From a virus: a DNA stretch of 43,458 nt. Below the pieces are notes generated by a model that did not search any database, was not told the DNA's origin, and was given only the letters and a program-made list of their open reading frames with translations. This document shows positions 1-8,852 of this stretch, piece after piece. The position numbers and the translations under genes were made by a program. Position 1 is the first letter of the stretch, and every line of letters begins with the position of its first letter. The DNA lies in IMG/VR virus record IMGVR_UViG_3300009502_000091, positions 1-43,458 of that record. One strand, 5' to 3'.

Positions 1-1
1 T

Positions 2-508
2 GATAATATTTTTAATATTAATAATTGTTTTCTTAATGAAATAACAAATAAAACCTGTGTTGATTTTTTAAATGTCAATGATATTCAAGAAAGAATAGAT
101 TCAAACGTTAGTTTAGGTTTATTTTATAATAATGATTTAATTACAATATTGTTAATAAATAATAAATTATCTGGTGAATATGAAATAAGATTTTGTAATA
201 AATTAAACTGTAAAATAATTGATAGCGAAAGAAAATTATTCGAATACTTTATAAAAAAATATAATCCAAAAAACGTAATAACGTTTGTAGACAGAAGATA
301 TTCGCAAGGAGATTTATATAAAGAATTAGGATTTAAATTTATTGAAAATATTAAACCTAATTGCTGGGAAGTACAAAAAAATCATATATCCAGAGAACGT
401 AGATATAATTTTAGAAATAAATTATTAAATGAAAATATAATTGAAAATTTTGGTTTAAAAATTTATGATTGCGGCTATATAAAATTTGAACTAAGTTTTA
501 TTTTTTAG
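2..508 (+). CDS. Vsr-like (EDxHD-type) homing endonuclease, C-terminal part, cut by window edge
   Basis: The frame is open from the first bases of the window, so the gene starts upstream and only its last ~168 codons are visible. These match the C-terminal half of the three complete endonucleases at 707-2263, 10623-12383 and 18700-20376: an N-x-x-DIQxxIDS segment, GLFYNNDLI, the RFCNKLN block, FVDRRYSQGDLYKELGF, and the terminal KIYDCGYIKFEL. The catalytic Vsr-like core would lie outside the window. Compared with its relatives, it lacks about 11 residues between the RRYNFRNKLL block and the IYDCG motif, where the others have EGxDxNKTEF. The loss is in frame. The gene ends convergent with, and overlapping by 11 bases, a disrupted minus-strand frame. 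Confidence 0.75.
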   Translation, partial: DNIFNINNCFLNEITNKTCVDFLNVNDIQERIDSNVSLGLFYNNDLITILLINNKLSGEYEIRFCNKLNCKIIDSERKLFEYFIKKYNPKNVITFVDRRYSQGDLYKELGFKFIENIKPNCWEVQKNHISRERRYNFRNKLLNENIIENFGLKIYDCGYIKFELSFIF

Positions 509-664
509 CATAACCCGTTCTACGAAATAAATTTTGTTCACTATGGCTTAATTTTTTTCTAACAGTTATTTCAATTATTTTATCATCAATAATTTCTTTA
601 TTATCAGTCAAAGAATTATTTTCTAATAATTCAATATCTTTTTTGTATTTTTCTTTAATTTCAT
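498..664 (-). pseudogene. Small disrupted gene (about 55 residues), probable one-base homopolymer loss
   Basis: On the minus strand, codons 665 to 498 are open and read as a credible charged helical peptide (...KKDIELLENNSLTD... ending NLFRRTGYAKK), but no in-frame start codon exists. ATG at 664-662 is in another frame. Adding one A to the A5 run (T5 at 648-652 on the plus strand) joins that ATG to the open frame and gives a 55-residue protein beginning MKLKKKYKKD. The start is embedded in three tandem AAATG units. A promoter-like AGTATTTATA lies 34 nt upstream. The function is not recognised. It could be a real small late gene with a sequencing error, or a decayed gene downstream of the inserted endonuclease. 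Confidence 0.45.
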
Positions 665-698
665 TTCATTTCATTTATTTTAAATAGGATTATTTTGA

Positions 699-708
699 TA
701 TAAATACT
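699..708 (-). promoter_or_regulatory. Late-promoter-like motif before the small disrupted gene
   Basis: AGTATTTATA on the minus strand, 34 nt from the ATG at 664 and overlapping the stop codon of the upstream endonuclease gene. It is one of the series of identical motifs that precede virion genes in this window. Confidence 0.45.
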
Positions 709-2263
709 ACAAATCAATATATTTCAATTTACCACAGTCAAATATCCTTGGAATTTTTCTTTCTAGCATTATTTTATGTTCCGTTTTAGAATTATCAAAA
801 CCTTCTTTAATCAAAACATCTTTTTTATATAAGAATTTATGTTTTCGTTGTTTACCTAAAACATACCAATAATTAGGTCTGGTTTCAGAATCGAGGATAA
901 ATTTTAATTTATTAAATATTATCCCGTTGTCATATCTTCTATCTGCAAATCCTATAACTTTGGATGGATTGTATTTTAATTTAAAATAATTATATAATTT
1001 AATTGATGAGTTGACTATATTATGATTTATTTTATTACAAAATCTTAATAATTCATATTCGTCAACTTTTTTATTTCCAAGGACATTTCTTAATTTACTA
1101 AAAGTCATTATTGAAACTAGCGTGTTATGATAAAATAATCCTATTTTAATTGATGAATTAATATTACCTTGAATATGATTTTCTTTTAAAAAGTTTGAGG
1201 ATGTTTCGTTATTAATTTCAGATATTACACAGTCATCTAAATTAATAACATTATCATATAAATTTAAATGAGTTTTTATAATTGATTCAATAATATCATA
1301 TTTTTCAATTAACTCATCTTCAAAAAAATGCAATAATTGAATATTTTTCTCTTCACATTTTTTTGTTTTTATTAAATGATAATCATCGTTTATGTAATAT
1401 TCCGAATGCCAACGTAAACCATCAATTTCAATTGCTAAATTATTTGATGGTATCAAAATATCAAGTTCCAATTTAATTGTTTTTCTATCATTTGGTATAT
1501 ATTTAATGTTATTATCTTTTAATAACTTACATATTTTTCTCTCATAAGTAGTTCTTGGTGATCCTATTGGTTGTATATTTGTTGATAATTCAACATTATG
1601 ATTCAATCTATTTACGATTAATTTTCTATTATTTTTAAAAATATGACCATCAGGATGTTTAACAGTAATATCTTCATCATTAAATTCTATTATCGAATAA
1701 CCTATTTCCGAAAATCTTTTTATTAGTTTTTGTTGTCTTTTTTCTTCTACTTTTTTTGTTATTATTTTAGAAATTTCCTTACCTCTTATTTTATATGTTT
1801 CTTTTGCATTTTTTTGTGCTTTCTTTTGAATATCTGGAATTTGAAAAGAATTTTCAACGCCATATTTCTTTAACATTATATTTTTTGAAGCATTTTTTCT
1901 TGTTTCTATGTTTTCTGGTGTTGTTTGCCATATTAATCTACATTTTTCGGAACAAAATTTTCGATCATGTTTAATTCTTTCATTAAATGTTTTTCCACAA
2001 ATTAAACATATTCTATCTTCTCTTGAGTTATCTTTATGCGTTTTGCTTGAACATTCGTTTGAACAATACTTTCTCTTTTGTTTTATTTTTGATTTAAAAA
2101 TTTTACCACAGCATTCGCATTGCTTTTCTATGTAATAAATTTCATCGTTTTTTGCTCTACTGTTTAATTTACATTCTTTTGAACAAAATTTCTTTTCACG
2201 TCCTTTTTTTACAATAAAATTCTTTCCGCAATATTCACAGGATAAATTAATTGCTGTTATCAT
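707..2263 (-). CDS. Vsr-like (EDxHD-type) homing endonuclease with three zinc fingers
   Basis: A 518-residue selfish DNA endonuclease. Three Cys4 zinc fingers (CxxCGK...FCSxxC) lie at residues 9-31, 49-71 and 86-108. One KKYGVENSFQ-type repeat follows near 132-141, then a KHPDGHIF segment near 202-209. The Vsr-like nuclease core spans about 240-318: Glu241 in a helix, Asp268 in LELDI, His286 in WHS, His296, and Asp316 in FEDE. The family precedent is the phage endonuclease I-Bth0305I, whose catalytic domain is Vsr-related. A C-terminal domain (about 355-518) with ADRRYDNG...RPNYWY and IFDCG is shared with the other copies here and resembles an acyltransferase (GNAT) fold. The gene sits downstream of the sheath terminator with its own promoter-like motif, so it is probably a free-standing inserted gene. 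Confidence 0.85.
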   Translation of the reverse strand: MITAINLSCEYCGKNFIVKKGREKKFCSKECKLNSRAKNDEIYYIEKQCECCGKIFKSKIKQKRKYCSNECSSKTHKDNSREDRICLICGKTFNERIKHDRKFCSEKCRLIWQTTPENIETRKNASKNIMLKKYGVENSFQIPDIQKKAQKNAKETYKIRGKEISKIITKKVEEKRQQKLIKRFSEIGYSIIEFNDEDITVKHPDGHIFKNNRKLIVNRLNHNVELSTNIQPIGSPRTTYERKICKLLKDNNIKYIPNDRKTIKLELDILIPSNNLAIEIDGLRWHSEYYINDDYHLIKTKKCEEKNIQLLHFFEDELIEKYDIIESIIKTHLNLYDNVINLDDCVISEINNETSSNFLKENHIQGNINSSIKIGLFYHNTLVSIMTFSKLRNVLGNKKVDEYELLRFCNKINHNIVNSSIKLYNYFKLKYNPSKVIGFADRRYDNGIIFNKLKFILDSETRPNYWYVLGKQRKHKFLYKKDVLIKEGFDNSKTEHKIMLERKIPRIFDCGKLKYIDL

Positions 2264-2305
2264 ATTAAGTGTATTTAAAATGCAACCAACTAAATTGATT
2301 GTGCA

Positions 2306-2314
2306 TATAAATAC
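2306..2314 (-). promoter_or_regulatory. Late-promoter-like motif before the zinc-finger endonuclease
   Basis: TTGTATTTATA on the minus strand, 42 nt before the ATG at 2263 and downstream of the sheath terminator, so the endonuclease can be transcribed separately from the sheath gene. Confidence 0.4.
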
Positions 2315-2325
2315 AATAGTATAAT

Positions 2326-2360
2326 AAAAAAGCCACTAATATGAAATTAATGGCTTTTTT
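2326..2360 (-). terminator. Factor-independent terminator after the tail sheath gene
   Basis: Hairpin with arms AAAAAAGCCA-C-TAAT and ATTA-A-TGGCTTTTTT, short loop, flanked by an A-run and a T-run, so it can act in both directions. It lies 20 nt beyond the sheath stop codon. Confidence 0.8.
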
Positions 2361-2379
2361 ATTAAATATCGAGTTTAGT

Positions 2380-5169
2380 TTAAACGTTAGCAAATGATGC
2401 CCCAGAAGGTGTGATAGTGAAAGTTATTCCAATAAATTCCACGCTTCTTGTCGGTTTTAATTGAAGTTCCCCGTAAAGTTCTTCTCTATCATTAGTTTCA
2501 GTAGTATTATTACTACTATCCATTTTAATTCTAAAATCATTTAACCCTCTTTCTCTTTTAATTACATCAAGGGTAGGATTTGCTTTTGCCAAGAATTGAT
2601 CAATTGTTGTTTGATCGTTCTGTTCAAATACAAGTCTGATAGCGATATTAGCAATAAGGACTTTAACTTGAAGTAATAATCTACGAACATTAATTCTATC
2701 AAGAGCACTTTCTTTTACCTGAAGAGTTTTTTGTCCAAAGATTGCTGTTCCGGTATCAGCAAAATCTGCCATTGGATTAATTCTACCAGCATATAAAATA
2801 TCACGTGCTTCTTGAGATAATTTATATTTTGATTTTCTTGCATTGGTTACTCCACGATTAAGACCAGCAGGTGCAAACCAAGGAAACTTAGTATTATCTG
2901 TATATGCAAGTGCTCTTAGAATTTCACCAGTTGGTGGAATAAAGACATTAAGATTATTCTGAGTATCTCTCATTTGAATCCAAGGAAAATAAGTACAAGA
3001 ATAACTACTATCAATTCCAGCAGTATCAAGTAAATCAGTAATATCTTGTGCAGCAATAACGTCTGCTCTACCACCATCACCAACGGTTGTCATTACGGTT
3101 ACATTAGGGGCATCGATAACATATAATGAATCGGTTCTTTTTGTTTCAATCATTTCTATTGTATCTTGAATTAAGATAGTTTGATCAGACCAGTTAATAC
3201 CCGGAGTTGCAAACACATTAATTGATACTTCTTCAGGATTTGCAAATGTATTAATAGCGGTTTCCCATGCTTGAAAATCGTTTGTTGGATTTCCATTAGG
3301 ATTAACACCATCATAAAGTCCATTTAAACGATAATAATCGCTATATGAACGTTCAAATCTATTGACATTCCAACCATCAAAACCACCAGCAGGAACTAAC
3401 GAGAATTTTCTTGTTGCGATATTATAATATGGTGCACTTGCATCAACAGTAACATCTTCAATTGTTTTAAAATCACCAATACCGCAATCAAATGAATAAC
3501 CATTTGAAGTAATACCAGATGCATCTTTATCCATATGGAAACCATGCGTTTTAACATGACTACCAGTACTGATTTGTCCATTAAAATTAAAGAAATTCTG
3601 ATTAATTCCATTTCCAACAACACTACTAGAGTCATATCCATTTTCAGAAACACCTAAATATACTTTCTTTATTTTTTCATCATCATTATATTTAGTTTTA
3701 TAGAAGATTTTAGGACTAATACCAGCAGTACTATCTGTTGTAGCTGATATTGCATAATTATTAAATAAATATCCTTCAAAACCAGCAGGAAAATCGGTTA
3801 AATTTATTTCGTCTGCCATTTCAACCATAATATAATTACTTAAAAGATCATAATTTCCATCAGTAGTTCCGATACGTTGTCCGATAAAATTATTTTGTCC
3901 TTCAATTATTCCACAATTTGAAAATGATTCTAGAATATTAACATTATCATCAGTATCATAAAAATTACGAACAACAACATCAAAACTAAGTGATATTGGA
4001 TTAATGTTAACGATGCTTATTTTAATTTCTTCATTTGCCGCATTACCATCAGAAATGCTAATAAATTTAAATAATCTGCTAACCTTATTACCATTGATTT
4101 GTGATACAACCCAAGGTGTTTCGGGAGTTTTAAATTGTGTTTTATAATTACTGTAAAAATTACTATTACAAACAATTAAATCATCCGAAATACCATAACC
4201 ATAAGGAGCAACACCAGAAATTCCATAAGATGTTAAGCCAGTTGGGTAAGTATTTCCATAACTATCCAATAATTTAATTAAATCAGGATATATAGCTTCT
4301 ACCCATATTTTAGTTGTTTTATCCTTTGCTTGAAAACCAATAACATTTGGTAAGAAACTACTTGCATCAGGATTTAATGAAGCAATATATGTTTCATTAG
4401 TTGAACCACTAGATGCTTTAAGTTTAAATGTTCCAAATAAATTACCAACGCCTAAATTGGTTGTATTTCCAGACGATGGTAATGTAACTGTTGTTGCATC
4501 CCAAACAGATGTTGGTGGAGCATTAACATGATCGACAACATAACCTCTACTTCTTACTACTCCAAGTACCATATTTTTATATTCGGTATATTCTGTTCCA
4601 ACAAAAACAGTACTTGTTCCAGTAACAGTACCAGTACCAGCACTTGCAACATAATTTGTACATTTAAATGAATAAGAAGTACCACTAAAATCAGTACTAT
4701 TAATTTTTTCAAACCCACTAAAACTTACACCAGTATCATTTAATGCATTTATAGAAACACCCATAAATGAATAATCACTAAATGATGCACTAAATGGACT
4801 TGATGTTGTAGCAGATACTGATAGTGGATCAACGCCTGCATTTAATGTAATAGCCCATGCTTTTCCAGCATCATATCCACTTAAACCCAATACTCTTGTT
4901 ACCCACAATTGATTGGATTCTTCAAGATATGCATTAGCCACATAAGGTAATTGATATTGAAGATTACCATTGGTAAATTTATTAGTACTTTGTGAGCCAA
5001 ATCGATTTGAGAATTCAGTTTTATCTTTAAGAAAAACTTTTTCAAAGGCTGGTCCTTTCATTGTTTCACCAACTAATCCTGCTGTAGTAACGCCTACGTT
5101 TCTAACAACATAATCTAAACTTTTTTCTACGAATTTTATCCCCGGAGAAGTAAATACAAAATCTGTCAT
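2380..5169 (-). CDS. Contractile tail sheath protein (T4 gp18-like)
   Basis: Major tail sheath subunit, which polymerises around the tail tube and contracts during DNA injection. The N-terminus (SPGIKFVEKSLDYVVRN...GLVGETMKGP, then FLKDKTEFSNRFG) is the classic start of sheath proteins. The C-terminal third carries the conserved sheath core: INPMADF, RRLLLQVKVLIANIAIRLVFE, the NDxRI segment, and the final TRSVEFIGITFTITPSG strand. At 929 residues it is longer than T4 gp18 (659), mainly through a Ser/Thr/Asn-rich middle that is probably surface-exposed. It has its own promoter-like motif 50 nt upstream and a terminator downstream. The tube protein (gp19) is not next to it in this window. Confidence 0.93.
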   Translation of the reverse strand: MTDFVFTSPGIKFVEKSLDYVVRNVGVTTAGLVGETMKGPAFEKVFLKDKTEFSNRFGSQSTNKFTNGNLQYQLPYVANAYLEESNQLWVTRVLGLSGYDAGKAWAITLNAGVDPLSVSATTSSPFSASFSDYSFMGVSINALNDTGVSFSGFEKINSTDFSGTSYSFKCTNYVASAGTGTVTGTSTVFVGTEYTEYKNMVLGVVRSRGYVVDHVNAPPTSVWDATTVTLPSSGNTTNLGVGNLFGTFKLKASSGSTNETYIASLNPDASSFLPNVIGFQAKDKTTKIWVEAIYPDLIKLLDSYGNTYPTGLTSYGISGVAPYGYGISDDLIVCNSNFYSNYKTQFKTPETPWVVSQINGNKVSRLFKFISISDGNAANEEIKISIVNINPISLSFDVVVRNFYDTDDNVNILESFSNCGIIEGQNNFIGQRIGTTDGNYDLLSNYIMVEMADEINLTDFPAGFEGYLFNNYAISATTDSTAGISPKIFYKTKYNDDEKIKKVYLGVSENGYDSSSVVGNGINQNFFNFNGQISTGSHVKTHGFHMDKDASGITSNGYSFDCGIGDFKTIEDVTVDASAPYYNIATRKFSLVPAGGFDGWNVNRFERSYSDYYRLNGLYDGVNPNGNPTNDFQAWETAINTFANPEEVSINVFATPGINWSDQTILIQDTIEMIETKRTDSLYVIDAPNVTVMTTVGDGGRADVIAAQDITDLLDTAGIDSSYSCTYFPWIQMRDTQNNLNVFIPPTGEILRALAYTDNTKFPWFAPAGLNRGVTNARKSKYKLSQEARDILYAGRINPMADFADTGTAIFGQKTLQVKESALDRINVRRLLLQVKVLIANIAIRLVFEQNDQTTIDQFLAKANPTLDVIKRERGLNDFRIKMDSSNNTTETNDREELYGELQLKPTRSVEFIGITFTITPSGASFANV

Positions 5170-5219
5170 GTTTTTTATTTATTAATTTTATTATTATTTT
5201 TTGCTTTTAATTGCTTTAC

Positions 5220-5229
5220 GATAAATACT
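5220..5229 (-). promoter_or_regulatory. Late-promoter-like motif before the tail sheath gene
   Basis: AGTATTTATC on the minus strand, 50 nt upstream of the sheath ATG. This is the longest leader among the motif-bearing genes here. Confidence 0.5.
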
Positions 5230-5455
5230 AAAAAATAATGCAAAAGGATAATAAAATTTATTTTTATAATGTTGCCATTCTTATCGATAATGATAAATTT
5301 TGTTATTTTTTAATTTTTTTTGGTTAAATTTTAATAAATTTTAATTTTTTTATCTTAAATTTTTTAATATTTTACTAAAATTTTTTTTAAAAATAATTGA
5401 AAATAATTTTAGATAGGTAAGATTTTCATTAAATTAATAAGATTTTCTTGAAATT

Positions 5456-5465
5456 AGTATTTATA
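5456..5465 (+). promoter_or_regulatory. Late-promoter-like motif before the plus-strand tail cluster
   Basis: TTAGTATTTATA, 15 nt before the ATG at 5481. The motif reads the same way relative to the gene as on minus-strand genes, which argues that it is directional. Confidence 0.5.
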
Positions 5466-5480
5466 ATAAAGAATTAATAA

Positions 5481-6560
5481 ATGAATAAGTCTCAACAAAT
5501 TTATTTTGACCCCAACATACAAGGAAATGACTTACATGTTAAAGTAAAACTTGAACAAGATGTTGATACCATAGAATTTATGACAATGACAATAAGCACT
5601 GAAGATATTTATCAAAATTTTAATGCTGATTATGGTGTATTAGTTGGTCATGTAATTGCTAACGGTGGTGTTGGAATCCCAAATGCAAAAATAAGTGTTT
5701 TTATACCATTAACTGATGAAGATTCTGCAAATAGTGGTATAACAAGTACATATCCATATAAAACACCAAGAGATAAAAATAACGAAGGAAAAAGGTATAA
5801 TTTATTGCCACGTGTTTCAAAAATTGACCCGATTACTAATCAAATACATCCTAAACAAGCATTTGGTTCATTTCCGATTAAAGAAGAATTAATAACAAAT
5901 GTATCTTTTTTAAACGTATATAAAAAATATTATAAGTATACTGCAACAACTAACGATGCAGGAGATTATATGATTTTTGGTATACCAATAGGTACACAAA
6001 CAATTCATTTAAGTGTTGATATAACTGATATTGGAAAATATAGTATGACACCTGCAGCAATGGTTACAAATTTAGGTTATTCTCCAAACTTGTTTACAAA
6101 TAATAATACTGAAATTAAACCTAGTTCGGATTTAAATGACTTACCAAATATTGAAACACAAGAAATTAGTGTAAATATTGTTCCTTTTTGGGGCGATACA
6201 ACTAATTTTGAAATAGGAATCACTCGTCAAGATTTTAGAATCAGAGCCGTATTAAAAAACACTTTTGTTCTCTTTGGCAGTGTTTTTACCGATGGCGATA
6301 ATTCAATGTGGGGCGAAAATAATGTTGCTGGTAGATATATATATGAATTGTTTAGAATTAGAGACGATGGATATACTAATGTAGGTATTCTTTCAAAAAG
6401 AATCGGTAAAATTACTGAAAAAATTTATTATTATCCACCATCAATATCAGATTACGATATTGAAATAATTTTAATGTTAATTATGATGGGAGTGATATGT
6501 TATTATTATCCCCATCGGAATATTCTATTTATAAAAGAGACGGAGATTTTGCAATTATAA
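5481..6560 (+). CDS. Tail/baseplate structural protein, 5' part of a frameshifted gene
   Basis: Putative virion protein. Residues about 50-200 look like a carboxypeptidase-regulatory (beta-sandwich) domain: YGVLVGHVIANGGVGIPNAK at the start and NDAGDYMIFGIPIGTQTIHL near its end. Such domains are frequent in Bacteroidetes surface proteins and their phages. The sensible sequence ends near residue 328 (SDYDIEII); the tail MLIMMGVICYYYPHRN looks like out-of-frame reading. The continuation is found in the -1 frame from 6464 onward. Adding one T to the T4 run at 6469-6472 fuses both parts into a protein of about 718 residues. Co-oriented with two further tail-like genes and divergent from the sheath gene. 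The exact baseplate role is not known. Confidence 0.6.
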   Translation: MNKSQQIYFDPNIQGNDLHVKVKLEQDVDTIEFMTMTISTEDIYQNFNADYGVLVGHVIANGGVGIPNAKISVFIPLTDEDSANSGITSTYPYKTPRDKNNEGKRYNLLPRVSKIDPITNQIHPKQAFGSFPIKEELITNVSFLNVYKKYYKYTATTNDAGDYMIFGIPIGTQTIHLSVDITDIGKYSMTPAAMVTNLGYSPNLFTNNNTEIKPSSDLNDLPNIETQEISVNIVPFWGDTTNFEIGITRQDFRIRAVLKNTFVLFGSVFTDGDNSMWGENNVAGRYIYELFRIRDDGYTNVGILSKRIGKITEKIYYYPPSISDYDIEIILMLIMMGVICYYYPHRNILFIKETEILQL

Positions 6561-7636
6561 TTAGTTGTAATAGAAATAAAATAATAACAGTTAATGGAAA
6601 AGAAGTGAATGTAGATTATAGTTCATCAAGCGGAATATATACTAAATTCAGAGGGTTTATAACTTTAGAAATAACACCTGATGATATTCCAATGAATTTT
6701 AGTGGTAGTATTGGAAATAATACAGTATTAAAACCGTTTAGATACACATTAAAATTTCCCCAATATAGTGAAAAGAATCAATCATTTAATAAAAACGAAA
6801 CATTACAAACACCTAATTGGAGAAAAGAACATTTTCAATTTGAAGCAGGTAAATTTTATAGTTTAGCAAAATTTCATGGAATCACATCAAATGATAGAAG
6901 AGATGATTCTTTTCAGGGAATTGATTTAGACGGATTTTTTTCTGGAGATATTATTAATAATCCGTATAATTCAGACCCTTTTTGGAATGTCGGAATAATT
7001 GTATCAGGTAACGTTTTTAACGATATTGATCCTTCAATTATTACATATAATAACGAAATTTATGAATTTCCTTCGAATACATATACCGATCAATCAATCA
7101 AATCATTTGGAGGTAATTGGTTAAATTTAGGAATATATTTACCACAACTAGGGTTTCTTGAAAGTGGGTATGCACACATATCTAATGTAAGATCAGCAGA
7201 CCATTTTTCTTTTCAAGTTCCATATAATCATCCTGATGATTTTTTTAAAAATTATTTTTACTATTATGATAATGATCAAATAATTGCAGCAAACCAAACA
7301 AACACTAAATGGTTTGCTCGTTCTGATTTAAACTGGACTGATATTATTAATGTTCCAATTACTGATTTAAATATAATGCTGAATATGAATAAAAAAGGAT
7401 TTATTAATTCTGAAGTTACTGGTGGTACATTAACTATTAATAATTATCGAAATGGTATTAATATTCCATCCCATACAACAAGATATGTAACAAGTGCATG
7501 TCCACTAAGTGGTGGTACTACAAATGGTGATGTAACAAATTATCCGGCAAATCTAGATACTAATACTTATTTTTATAAAGGATTTGGTAAAGCAGATTGT
7601 GTTGAATTTTTATCAAGTCTTGGTTTAATTAGTTAG
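6497..7636 (+). CDS. Tail/baseplate structural protein, 3' part of the frameshifted gene
   Basis: The frame is open from 6464, and sensible sequence (NFNVNYDGSDMLLLSPSEYS) begins before the first ATG at 6497. This supports continuation of the 5481 gene rather than an independent gene. Content is typical of virion proteins: many Asn, Tyr, Phe and Gly residues, beta-rich, no catalytic motif. No ribosome-binding site or promoter-like motif precedes 6497. The C-terminus (KADCVEFLSSLGLIS) is followed by a 31-base gap to the next gene. Family not recognised. Confidence 0.55.
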   Translation: MLLLSPSEYSIYKRDGDFAIIISCNRNKIITVNGKEVNVDYSSSSGIYTKFRGFITLEITPDDIPMNFSGSIGNNTVLKPFRYTLKFPQYSEKNQSFNKNETLQTPNWRKEHFQFEAGKFYSLAKFHGITSNDRRDDSFQGIDLDGFFSGDIINNPYNSDPFWNVGIIVSGNVFNDIDPSIITYNNEIYEFPSNTYTDQSIKSFGGNWLNLGIYLPQLGFLESGYAHISNVRSADHFSFQVPYNHPDDFFKNYFYYYDNDQIIAANQTNTKWFARSDLNWTDIINVPITDLNIMLNMNKKGFINSEVTGGTLTINNYRNGINIPSHTTRYVTSACPLSGGTTNGDVTNYPANLDTNTYFYKGFGKADCVEFLSSLGLIS

Positions 7637-7667
7637 TTCAATAAAAATTTAAAACTATTTATATTTA

Positions 7668-8852
7668 ATGGATAAACAAGAAAAAATATTACTTCATACT
7701 TATCAAAATATTAAATCAGTTAATGCTGATTTATATAATAAAATTGAATTAACAAATAAACTAACTGAAATTAATGAATATAATATAAGAAATGTTATTA
7801 ATTCAACAGAAATATTTGATATTGAAAGAAATAGTAATGAGATTTATAGGATATATGGTAGATTTGAATATATGTCATTATTTAATGGATTAAAAAACAA
7901 TTATTTATATTTAAAAGATTTTTTTAATCCACAGGTAAGCGGAAATAGTAAAAATATTTTTAATTCCTTTGATTTTTATTTAGTAAGACCTGCAAGCGGA
8001 TATACTGCAATAACAGGATATAGTGCAACAACAGGTACAACTGTTTGGGAAAGATATTTCGAAGTAATAGCAACACCAAATAATTTTGAAATATTTCCAA
8101 TTGGTTTTTCGAATAATGTATATAACGAACAAGCATATTCATTCAATTTTAATATCGATTTTGATATCTTAAATTATTATGATGAGTTCAATTTTCCATT
8201 AACCGAATTATTTTTATATGCCCAATATAAACAAACAGTATTACCAAATGAGAATTTGTCTGGAACTACATGGTCAATAAGTGGAATCTCAACTCAAACA
8301 ATATTTAATTTAACTAATTTAAATATTGGTGATTATGTTCAAACATCAACACATAAATTTGGTAATATAATTGAATATTCTAAATCAAATTTTTATCAAA
8401 ATCAATTATTTCAGCAAGAATTTTATATAGAAACTCCCTATTTAGATGGAGTTACGCCTAAATCTCTTATTTGGAAATATAATCCTTTTATTCCAATAAG
8501 ATTAAGATATTTTACTAGTGATATCTATTATGCAAATACAGGTAGTTCATCATATGACTTAGTTATGTCAATACCGCCATATGCAACACAGTTGGATAAT
8601 AATGGTAATTTTGTCTGGAAAAGCATTTCACCAGAGGGATATTTCGATCCATTAACAGGTCTTGGTACTGATAATCCATTTATAAACGGTAAAAGATACT
8701 TATTTTCATCAATTATATTTGATATTACACCAGATTTAAACGATAGTAATACCTATGACATATTCAAGGATATTTGGTTTGAAAAAAATGCAATCACATC
8801 AAACATAACACCAACAGGGGATATTAATAATATAGGAAAACCATGTCGCTAA
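7668..8852 (+). CDS. Putative tail/baseplate structural protein
   Basis: A 394-residue protein, not recognised. It is rich in aromatic residues and Asn/Thr, predicted mostly beta, with no signal peptide or membrane span. It has a helical start (MDKQEKILLHTYQNIKS...) and a Gly/Thr-rich middle. A CTATTTATA sequence lies at 7655-7663, only 4 nt before the ATG, probably too close to be its promoter. It ends overlapping the next gene by 10 bases, so the two are translationally linked. Its place between two tail genes, with the gp15-like gene convergent beyond, suggests a baseplate wedge or fibre-attachment component. This is inference from position only. Confidence 0.6.
   Translation: MDKQEKILLHTYQNIKSVNADLYNKIELTNKLTEINEYNIRNVINSTEIFDIERNSNEIYRIYGRFEYMSLFNGLKNNYLYLKDFFNPQVSGNSKNIFNSFDFYLVRPASGYTAITGYSATTGTTVWERYFEVIATPNNFEIFPIGFSNNVYNEQAYSFNFNIDFDILNYYDEFNFPLTELFLYAQYKQTVLPNENLSGTTWSISGISTQTIFNLTNLNIGDYVQTSTHKFGNIIEYSKSNFYQNQLFQQEFYIETPYLDGVTPKSLIWKYNPFIPIRLRYFTSDIYYANTGSSSYDLVMSIPPYATQLDNNGNFVWKSISPEGYFDPLTGLGTDNPFINGKRYLFSSIIFDITPDLNDSNTYDIFKDIWFEKNAITSNITPTGDINNIGKPCR

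Larger units (their letters stand above)
5170..5480. other. Divergent intergenic region between sheath and tail gene
   Basis: A 311-base, extremely AT-rich stretch separating the minus-strand sheath gene from the plus-strand tail gene cluster. It holds two outward promoter-like motifs (5220-5229 minus, 5456-5465 plus), long A/T runs, and a near-repeat of AAGATTTTC around 5420-5450. No convincing small gene or structured RNA was seen in it. Confidence 0.6.

Noticed and set aside
6464-6475. Programmed -1 ribosomal frameshift in the tail gene
   Set aside because: The sequence ATA ATT TTA offers no canonical X-XXY-YYZ slippery heptamer with good re-pairing, and no clear downstream stem was seen. 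A one-base homopolymer loss explains it more simply.
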